A DNA stretch of 15,866 bases, from contig JAITQP010000239.1 of assembly GCA_031288885.1 (NCBI GenBank), positions 1 through 15,866 on the forward strand, read 5' to 3'. The notes below the pieces were generated by a model. It was given only the letters and a program-made list of their open reading frames with translations. It was not told the origin of the DNA and ran no database searches. Below are positions 1 to 7,375 of this stretch, piece after piece. Position numbers and translations under genes: made by a program. This DNA is from Prevotellaceae bacterium. GTDB taxonomy: Bacteria > Bacteroidota > Bacteroidia > Bacteroidales > UBA932. The first letter of the stretch is position 1; every line of letters begins with the position of its first letter.

Positions 1-1276
1 CGGAGAAATCCCACGCGTTGACGCATGCCGCCTCCTTGTACCAGCCGAAAAACTCGTAGCTGGCTTTTATAGGGTCGGGCGAGGGCTTGCTCACCGTGTC
101 GCCGTCCATTATAGCGCGACGGTAGCTCGTGTATTCGGTATTGTCGTTGAAGAACTTCACGGTGTAGCTGTTTTTCCATCGCGCCCAGAGCGAAATATTC
201 CCCGTGCTGCCCGCCGGAATAGCGCTCACCTTGCTGCCGCCGGTTGCGTTGTCGTACCAGCCCGCAAACTTGCTGCCGATTTTTGCGGCGTTTCGCAGCA
301 CAATTACGCCGCTATCTGCCGTGTAGGTGGGCGGGTTGCTGTGCTCTGTGGCGGTTACGCCGTTGTAGGTGATGTTGTAGGGGATGGCGCTCCACTGCGC
401 GTAGAGCGTGGTGTTGCCCGATACGCTATACAGGGTGGAAGCGGTGTACGCCGTTCCGCTGCCGTTGATTTGGGTATTCCAGCCGGTAAACGTGTAGCCC
501 CTACGCGTGGGCGTAGGAAGGTGACATACCGCCACGCCGGAGTTAACCCCCTTGCTAACGGAATCCGGATGCACGTTGCCGCCGTTGCCGGCGAAGACAA
601 GCGTGTACGCGCCGGTGATTTTTGCCCACCACTTGGCGTAGAGGTTGACATCTTTCGTTACAACGCTACCGGAGAAGTCCCACGCGTTGACGCACGCCTT
701 CTCCTTGTACCAGCCTACAAAGTCGTTGTTAGCCTTTGTGGGGTCGGGCGAGGGCTTGCTCACCGTATCGCCGTCTACTATAGCGCGACGGTAGCTCATG
801 TATTCGGAGGTGTCGTTGAGAAATCTCACGGTGTAGCTGTTTTTCCATCGCGCCCAGAGCGAAATATTCCCCGTGCTGCCCGCCGGAATAGCGCTCACCT
901 TGCTGCCGCCGGTAGAAGCGTCGTACCAGCCCGCAAACTTGCTGCCGGTTTTTGTGGCGTTTCGCAGCACAATTACGCCGCTATCTGCCGTGTAGGTGGG
1001 CGGGTTGCTGTGCTCCGTGGCGGTCACGCCGTTGTAGGTGATGTTGTAGGGGATGGCGCTCCACTGCGCGTAGAGCGTGGTGTTGCCCGATACGCTATAC
1101 GGGGTGGAAGCGGTGTACGCCGTTCCGCTGCCGTTGGCTTGGGTGTTCCAGCCGCTAAACGTGTAGCCTTTGCGCGTAGGCGTGGGAAGCTGGCCTACCG
1201 TTACACCATTGGTAACCTCCTTGCTTGTGGAGTCCGAGTGCACACTACCGCCGTTGCCAACGAAAATGAGCGTATA
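1..1276 (-). repeat. In-frame 669-bp tandem duplication inside the giant gene
   Basis: Bases 1-607 match 670-1276 at an offset of 669 bp (223 codons) with few differences. For example, the stretches 169-243 and 838-912 look identical. Each unit encodes three Listeria-Bacteroides repeats of different type: a GNGGxVH/GYTF repeat, a GVTATEHSNPPTYTADSG repeat, and a YRRAIxDGDTVSKPSPDP repeat ending in YAKW. Similarity fades at about 1276-1338, where a run of CCG triplets encodes a poly-Gly linker. The array may continue beyond the left edge. Confidence 0.9.
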
Positions 1277-4200
1277 GCGCTGTGCGTTCGCGCCGCCGCC
1301 GCCGCCACCACTGCCACTAACATCCCACTTAGCGTAAAGCGTCATAGTTTGCGCCACCTTGTCTGCGCCGAAATTCCAAACGTTGACGTGCGCAGCCTCC
1401 TTGTACCACCCCACAAGCGTATGACCCGCTTTGGTGGGGTTGGCGGGGCGCAAAAATGGCTTTCCGACCTCCACCGTGCGCGGGTCAACGGCGCTGCCGC
1501 CGTTGGAGTTAAAGGTGATGGTGCAGGTGGGCTTGCTGTTGTTAATCCACTGCGCGTAGAGCGTCATGCTGCCCGTGACCACATCGGTGGAGAAGTTCCA
1601 GTAGGTGGTGCATCCTACTTCCCTGTACCATCCTCCAAACGTGTAGTCCGCTTTAGTAGGGTTGGCGGGAGGTGGAATGGTAGCGCTGGGTTTTGCCGTC
1701 TGCGTAGCTACGGCGCTGCCGCCTCGGCTGCTAAACGTTACGCTGTACATGGTGGCGTCCCACTTGGCGTAGAGCGTGGTGGGCTGCGTCACCTTGTCTG
1801 CGTTAAAATCCCAGACGTTGGTGCACGTATCCTCCTTGTACCAGCCCGCAAACGTGTAGCCCGCTCGGACGGGGTTGCTGGGGCGCGACGCTTTACCGGC
1901 GTGAGGTATCTCCTGAGGGGTAACGTTGCTGCCGCCTCGGCTGTTAAAGGAGACGGCGTACTTGTTTACCTCCCACTTGGCGTAGATGTTGGTGGACTGC
2001 GCTATCTTGTTTAAGCCGAAGTCCCATGTGTTGGCGCACGTAGCCTCCTTATACCATCCGGCAAACGTGTAGCCCGTTTGGGTGGGGTCGGGAGCAGGCT
2101 TGCTCGCCAGCTCGTAATCCAGCACCTCCTGAGCGTTAGCCACAGTATCGCCGCCGGCGTTAATAAAGCAAACTTTGTGGCTTGGGAGAGGTAGCTGTGG
2201 GACAAAGCTCGACCACACAGGCTTGCTGCCGTATGCAGGCAGCGACGTTGAGCGTACGTACAGCGTGCACGCGCTTAGGTTCACGTCGTCAAAAACGGAC
2301 TTCCCGTTGATGTCCTGCGGCTCAGCGCTGTAGGCGACAACCATGTGCAAGCCGCTGCACCCCTTAAACGCCTCGCTGCCGATGGACAGCAGGCTCTTGG
2401 GAAGCCTCACCTCCTCAAGGCTGCTCTTGGAGAAGAATGCTTTAGGCGGCAGCTCGTTGGCAGCGTAGGAGGCGCTGCCGCTCAGCGTGCCCGCAACGCC
2501 CGTGTAGGCCTCGATGGTTGCCTCGCTCAGGTCGAGCACGCGCAGGTGCGGCATGTTATCGCGTATGAACCTCACGTCGCGCGCGTCGATAACGCCCGTA
2601 ACCGTAAGGTGGACGGCGAACTCAGCGTTGGGGATACTCCACAGCTTGCCCGCCGTGGTGGGGCGGCAGGCAATTCTGACGCCAAAGAAGGCGGTGAGCG
2701 CTGTGTCCCGCGTCAGCTTAAAGGATAGCACGGCTTTCTTCTCCACCATTACTCCGTTGCTCATCCAGCCCATAAATATGCCGCCAGCGGTGGCGGTGGC
2801 CGTCAGGCTTACGTTAGTGTTGTTCGCATACATACCGGTCTCCGTGCCTGACACGCTACCCAGCGCCGTGCTGTTTACGCTTACAGTCAGCTGTAGCCCC
2901 GCGCCAGTCTTGGTAACAAATTCTTTCCACACAGCGCTGTTCTTATACGTAGCTAACGCCGAGGAGGGTACCGTCAGGGTCATGGTTTTTACCGTAGCAA
3001 GGTCGGTAAAAACATTTTCAGAGATGCTTTGCGGCGTCAGCCTATGGTTGACTACGGAGGTCAACCCTTTGCAGCCGGAAAAAGCATAGCCGCCGATAGC
3101 TGTTAGCGATGCGGGAAAGGTCAGCGTGCCTGTCAATCTGCTGCACTTGTAAAAAGCGTAGTTGCCGATGGTTGTTACCTCTGCAGGAAGGGTCAGCGTG
3201 CCCGTCAACCCGCTGCAACCGGAAAAAGCGTAGTTGCCGATGGTTGTTACCCCTTCAGGAAGGGTCAGCGGGCCTGTCAACCCGCTGCAATTGCAAAAAG
3301 CATTGAGGCCAATGGAGGTAATACTGCTCGGAAGCGCTACCGAAGTGAGAGAGATTTTAGACTCAAACGAGCCCCTCGGCATTTCGTTATTGGGGTAGGC
3401 TATGAGGGAGTTGTATGTTCCTTCGCTGCCCGTGTAGGCAACAACGGTAGCGCCGCTCAAGTCCAATTTCTTGAGGAGCAGCATGTCGTTGCGCATAAAC
3501 CTTACGTCGCGCGCGTCTATCGTGCCCGTGAGCGTGAGGTGGGTTACGTCTGTAATGCCCTCAACGTTCTTCAGCTCGCCGGCGCTAATGCTTACGTTGA
3601 GCGTTTTGGGCATGCTGCTAAAGACGGCGGTGACGGTGGTATCCTGCGTAAGCTTAACGGCAAGAGGGTTGACCTCTACGAGCTGCGCTGCCGCGCCCGC
3701 TGAGCTTGCCCAGCTACCCACCAGCCAGCCCTCAAAGCGGTAGCCCGTGGCGGCGACAGCGGTTAGGGTCTTGATGGTGTTGGACGGGTACAGGCCGGAG
3801 GTGGAGCTCACGCCGGTAACGCTACCTGACCCCTTTACGTCCACCTCCAGCAGCACGCCGATGAGGCCGGACGCGAATTTAAAACCTTTCCACACGGTAG
3901 CTTTTTTGTACGTAGCTAACGCCGCATTGGGCACCGTCAGGCTCTTGCTGCCTACGTTGTCAAAAACATTAGCATCGATGCTTTGCGGCGTCAGCCTGTA
4001 GCTGGTTACGGAGAGCATCTTGCTGCAATTGTAAAAAGCGCCGCTTTCGATGGTCGTTAGCGATGCAGGAAGGGTTAGCGCCGTCAACCCGCTGCAATTC
4101 TCAAAAGCGTAGTTGCCGATAGACGTTACCCCCGCGGGAATGGTCAGCTCGCCCGTCAACCCGCTGCAATCCAAAAACGCGGCGTAGCTGATAACCTTTA

Positions 4201-5830
4201 CCCCCGCGGAAATGGCAATGGACGTCAGCTTTATGCAGCTCGTAAAAGCGTTTTCGCTGATGGACGTTACCCCCGCGGGAATGGTCAGCTCGCCCGTCAG
4301 CTCGTGGCAATCCGCAAAAGCGTATTCACCGATAGACGCTACTGATGCGGGAAGTACCAGCGTGCCCGACAAGCGGTTGCATTTGTAAAAAGCATGGCTG
4401 CCGATATTCACCACCCCCTCGGAAAGAGCTAACGTCGTCAACCCGCTATTCTCAAAAGCGTTATCACCAATAGAGGTGGTGCTACTCGGGAGCGTTACCG
4501 AAGCAAGGGTAGTGTTCTCGTAAAACGACGCCTTCGGCATTTCGTTAGCGGGGTAGTATTCGTTAACGGAGTAAATTCCAGTAAGTATTGTTCCGCCACT
4601 GCCTTTGTAGGCAGCAATGGTAACACCGCTCAAGTCCAGCTCCTTGAGAAACGGCATGTTGTCGCGCATAAATTTTACGTCGCGCGCATCTATCGTGCCC
4701 GTGAGCGTGAGGTGCGTTACGCTGATAATATCCTCAACGGCGCTAAGCTTGCCGGCGCTAACGCTTACGCTGAGCGCCTTGGTAAAGACGGCGGTGAGGC
4801 TGGTATCTCGCGTAAGCGTAAAGGACAGGGGGTTGGTTTTGATAAGCTTGTCGGTCGCTACGCCTGCGGCGGTCGAAGCTACGCTCCAGCCCAAAAAGGT
4901 GCAGCCTGCGGCAGCCGTAGCGGTCAGCTGCACCGCTTTTCCGGCGGTGTACAGCCCGTAGGCCGTCCCCTCAACGCTGCCACCACCGCTTGTTCCGACG
5001 TGCAGCAGCGTGCCGCCGCCCGCTACGCTGGCAAAGCTTTGCCACACGGCAGCTTTCTTGTATGCAGCCACCGCCGAGGTGGGCACCCTCAGGCTCATCT
5101 TTGCTGCCGCTGCAGCATTGGTAAAAACTGAGGCGGCAATGTTTTGCGGGGTCAGGCTACAGCTGACAACGGAAGTAAACCTGCAGCCGGAAAAAGCGGA
5201 GCTGCCGATAGACGTTACCGCCGCCGGAATAGTCAGCGTGCCCACCAGCTCTCTGCATGAGGTAGCAGCCTGCTCGCTGATAGACGTTACCGACGCCGGA
5301 ATGGTTAGCGAGCTGGTTTTCCCCGAGGAGCACTGTATTAGCTTCGTTTTTTGCTTATCTAATAGCATGCTGTCTACGGAAGTATAGGCCGTGTTGGCAG
5401 CATCAACCGTGATCAAGCGCAACATTGGGCAAGAGTTAAAAGCTTTCTCTCCAATAACTTTCACCGACGCAGGAATGGTCACCGACTTCAACGGGTAACA
5501 TCTGGAAAAAGCGGATATGCCTATTGATTCCAGCAACGAGGGGGCAGCAAAGTCAAGGCTGGTCAGGGCTTCACAACTTTCAAAAGCGCTGGCGCCGATA
5601 CTCCTCACTGACGCTGGAATGGTAATCGACGTCAACAAGAGGCAATTGCGAAAAGTCATATCGCTGATAGCCTCCAGCGATGAGGGTGCGGCAAAGGTAA
5701 GGGTGGCCAGCTTTATACATTGTGAAAAAGCGCTGACGCCTATGGTAGCTACCGATGCAGGAATAGCTACCGGCTTTGAGCTCACAAAGAAGCATCCGGT
5801 AAAAGCGGCTGAGCCGATAGCCTCCAGCGA
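1..5830 (-). CDS. Giant BspA-like leucine-rich repeat / Listeria-Bacteroides repeat surface protein, main part downstream of an in-frame amber codon (3' end off window)
   Basis: This is the continuation, in the same frame, of the exported protein that starts at 6406. No stop occurs in the frame from 5830 to base 1, about 1,943 codons. Reading from the N-terminal side, BspA-type repeats (IPASVTSIG..AFxxC) end near 5180. Three cycles follow, each made of an 'LTPQ..VF...YK...W..F' closing motif, a Gly-rich bacterial repeat domain ending in TAVF, and a header reading TLTGTIDARDV then LDLSG. The headers lie near 4720-4620, 3560-3450 and 2640-2490. From about 2190 to 1 there are ten Listeria-Bacteroides repeats (GYTFAGWYKE..., LYAKW). 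These families bind host or cell-surface ligands. If the amber codon is real, translation of this part would need suppression or an internal start; the first in-frame ATG is at 5659. A 557-codon antisense frame on the plus strand is only a shadow of these repeats. The C-terminal anchor or sorting signal lies outside the window. Confidence 0.85.
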
Positions 5831-6406
5831 CTAGGGGGCAGCAAACGTAAGCTCGGACAAGTTTTTACAGCCTGAAAAAGCGGACTCGCCAATAGCTATC
5901 ACCGACGCAGGAATGGTCACCGACGCCAGCTTCGTGGAGCAGCCGCTAAACGCGCTCTCGCCAATAACCTCCAGCGACGAGGATGCAGAAAAGTCAATGC
6001 CGGTCAAGCTGGTACAGCTTAAAAAGGCCTCGTTAGCGATGGTAACCACCGACGAGGAAATCTTCACCGACTCCAGCCTTGTGAAGTCCTTAAAAGCGCA
6101 GCTGCCAACATGCGTCACCCCCTCCTCTATGTCCACTACCTTGATGCTGTCCTTAAGTGACCACCATGGTGGCGATGGTAAATCTTTGATTTCTACGCCA
6201 TTGCTACGGTAGCTAACGTAATTTGCCATCTCACCCTCTCCTCTAACGGTGAGGGTGAGGTTGCTGCCGCTGCCGGTGAGCGTCCACACGCAGTCGCCGG
6301 TCATGCCCTCGGCAATGGTTTGCGCGCCGGCAGCTTTGCCCACAAAAAGAGCAATGCTCACAAGCGCGAAGTATAAAAAGTATAAGGGTTTTATCATTAA
6401 TCTCAT
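5831..6406 (-). CDS. N-terminal piece of the giant BspA-like protein, with signal peptide, ending at an in-frame TAG
   Basis: I chose the start at 6406 because it gives a clean signal peptide, MRLMIKPLYFLYFALVSIAL, then a cleavage site AGA|Q after residue 28 that fits the Bacteroidetes Q-rule. An ATG at 6397 would work as well. The mature part begins with a short domain (CVWTLTGSGSNLTLTV) common at the head of BspA-like proteins, then leucine-rich repeats of the type IPASVIAIGESAFSGC. Codon 192 (5833-5831) is TAG. In sister repeats the same place reads TCA-TCG or TCC-TCG inside AAPSSLE, so a single TCG to TAG change explains the stop. Repeats continue in frame immediately afterwards. As it stands it encodes a 191-residue secreted fragment. 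The mutation could be recent, a sequencing error, or suppressed in the cell. TAG ends another gene here (8741-8743), which argues against genome-wide amber recoding. Confidence 0.85.
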   Translation of the reverse strand: MRLMIKPLYFLYFALVSIALFVGKAAGAQTIAEGMTGDCVWTLTGSGSNLTLTVRGEGEMANYVSYRSNGVEIKDLPSPPWWSLKDSIKVVDIEEGVTHVGSCAFKDFTRLESVKISSSVVTIANEAFLSCTSLTGIDFSASSSLEVIGESAFSGCSTKLASVTIPASVIAIGESAFSGCKNLSELTFAAP

Positions 6407-6433
6407 GATTATTTTACTATTTGTTAAATGATA

Positions 6434-6465
6434 TTTTGTGGAAAAAAAGCTTTTGCCCCACAAAA
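6434..6465. promoter_or_regulatory. Inverted repeat just upstream of the giant gene
   Basis: TTTTGTGG at 6434-6441 is the exact reverse complement of CCACAAAA at 6458-6465. The 16-base spacer holds the palindrome AAAAGCTTTT. It lies 28-59 bases before the chosen start at 6406, so it could be an operator, or a 5' leader hairpin that hides the start region. I see no good TAnnTTTG promoter box next to it. Confidence 0.4.
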
Positions 6466-6555
6466 TCCACGCCATCCTGCCGTCCCCTTAGCAGCTTCCC
6501 AATGGAGGCAATTTTTTATTACCCTAATACGAACAGTAATTCTTCCTGTCAAGGT

Positions 6556-6584
6556 AAAAAAACGCCCCCATGCAAACAGCATGG
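6556..6584 (-). terminator. Possible minus-strand terminator hairpin upstream of the giant gene
   Basis: Read on the minus strand, CCATGC (6584-6579) pairs with GCATGG (6573-6568) over a five-base loop. A run of seven T lies five bases further on (6562-6556). The geometry resembles an intrinsic terminator, but no minus-strand gene is visible ahead of it, so it may be a fortuitous hairpin. Confidence 0.25.
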
Positions 6585-6664
6585 TGCAGAAATCGCTGAA
6601 ATTTGAAAGTTAATTTTGAAATTTACGTGCGCACGGAGCTTCGTAGCTCGCTGATAGGTGTAAA

Positions 6665-6727
6665 TGCGCGTGCGCGCGTGCTTAAGTATGTGTAAGTATG
6701 CGGAAGTATATGTGTATATGTATATAT
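6665..6727. repeat. Z-DNA-like tract followed by degenerate 10-bp tandem repeats
   Basis: Bases 6665-6681 alternate strictly between pyrimidine and purine (TGCGCGTGCGCGCGTGC). Four degenerate 10-base units follow (TTAAGTATG, TGTAAGTATG, CGGAAGTATA, TGTGTATATG). Bases 6706-6727 again alternate strictly, now T/A-rich. No coding function is apparent. Confidence 0.6.
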
Positions 6728-6951
6728 CATGTTCGCTGAGAATTTAAAGATTATGGCAATATTTAGCCTGCTTTTAGTGGTCATTTACTCGCCATAAATG
6801 CTGACGAGCAAAAATCAAAAGTAAAGATATGGAAAAGTTTCCAACAACCAAACTTTACCATGAGTTTTTTAAATAATTTATGAAGTCTGATGAAATATTC
6901 CGTGCTTAGAGGTATCGTTACCACAACATCGCTTCTGATTCTTTACCCCGA

Positions 6952-6984
6952 TTTGGACAATTGAAATAATTATTTGTACATTTG
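6952..6984 (+). promoter_or_regulatory. Bacteroidota-type promoter for the structured RNA / FGE-like gene
   Basis: TTTG at 6952-6955 and TACATTTG at 6977-6984 are spaced by 21 bases, close to the TTTG-N19-21-TAnnTTTG consensus of the Bacteroidota housekeeping sigma factor. Transcription would start near 6990, about 95 bases ahead of the long hairpin and 385 bases ahead of the coding start at 7376. Confidence 0.6.
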
Positions 6985-6989
6985 CAGCT

Positions 6990-7236
6990 GGAAATATATA
7001 AAAAATTTGTGCCTATGACATATACAGCGCGGTAATGCGCGCATACTTTTAAAACATACTTGAGAAGCATTGAGCTTTTATTCTTCGATATCTGAAAATC
7101 TGTCAATTTGATGATAATTCAATGAAGGATAAGTTGCAATGTTCACGTTTGCGCGTGAACTTGACTTATTCCTATTGAATTTGGTTATGACAGATACCAC
7201 AGATATCGGGAAACAGTTGAGTTTCACGCTTTTTTT
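6990..7236 (+). ncRNA. Long imperfect hairpin RNA (small RNA or structured leader)
   Basis: Six nested segments pair around a loop at 7148-7153. They are CGATATCT (7086-7093) with 7201-7208, ATCTGTCA (7098-7105) with 7188-7195, AATTCAAT (7116-7123) with 7174-7181, ATAAGT (7129-7134) with 7164-7169, CAA (7137-7139) with 7161-7163, and GTTCACG (7141-7147) with 7154-7160. AGG (7126-7128) with CCT (7171-7173) adds three pairs. That makes about 43 base pairs with small bulges over 123 nt, far beyond chance. The promoter at 6952-6984 lies upstream and a run of seven T at 7230-7236 may end the RNA. Ends are inferred. It could be a 6S-like RNA, an attenuating leader of the gene at 7376, or a hairpin-forming mobile repeat. 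I do not recognise a family with confidence. Confidence 0.6.
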
Positions 7237-7307
7237 ATGTCCCTACGTGGACGCCCACCACCATCAACGGGCAGAGGAGCAGAAACCTCTTAAAACAACG
7301 GGCGGAC

Positions 7308-7345
7308 TACTTCCCACGAAAAGCCTTTAGAGTAGAGGGAAAGTA
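7308..7345 (+). promoter_or_regulatory. Leader stem ahead of the FGE-like gene
   Basis: TACTTCCC (7308-7315) can pair with GGGAAAGTA (7337-7345) with one bulged A. A smaller hairpin AGAGG/CCTCT precedes it at about 7274-7291. Both lie in the 140 bases between the T-tract at 7230-7236 and the start codon, so they may be part of a long 5' untranslated region. Confidence 0.3.
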
Positions 7346-7375
7346 AATCTATTTATCACTTAAAAAACAAAAAAG

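Larger units (their letters stand above)
6407..6951. other. Intergenic stretch without a convincing gene
   Basis: Short frames here have no recognisable motif and atypical, low-complexity composition. Apart from the inverted repeat (6434-6465) and the terminator-like hairpin (6556-6584), I see a 10-bp palindrome CGTGCGCACG at 6626-6635, a small hairpin GAGCT-tcgt-AGCTC at 6636-6649, and the alternating purine-pyrimidine patch listed separately. The rest is AT-rich. Confidence 0.6.

Noticed and set aside
341..2014. Long plus-strand open frame of 557 codons
   Set aside because: It is antisense to the repeat region of the giant gene. Its internal repeats mirror the coding repeats of the minus strand, and its translation resembles no family.
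2345..3089. Overlapping plus-strand frames (2345-2728 and 2514-3089), and similar ones up to 6212
   Set aside because: All lie opposite the minus-strand leucine-rich repeat frame, which shows clear protein motifs throughout. They arise from the repeat codon pattern.
1..6406. CRISPR-like or recoded-genome explanation for the repeats and the amber codon
   Set aside because: The repeats are coding and of protein-family type, without spacers. TAG and TAA both serve as ordinary stops for other genes here.
7139..7330. 63-codon plus-strand frame upstream of the FGE-like gene
   Set aside because: Its first third lies inside the long hairpin, whose pairing pattern explains the sequence better. The peptide has no recognisable features.
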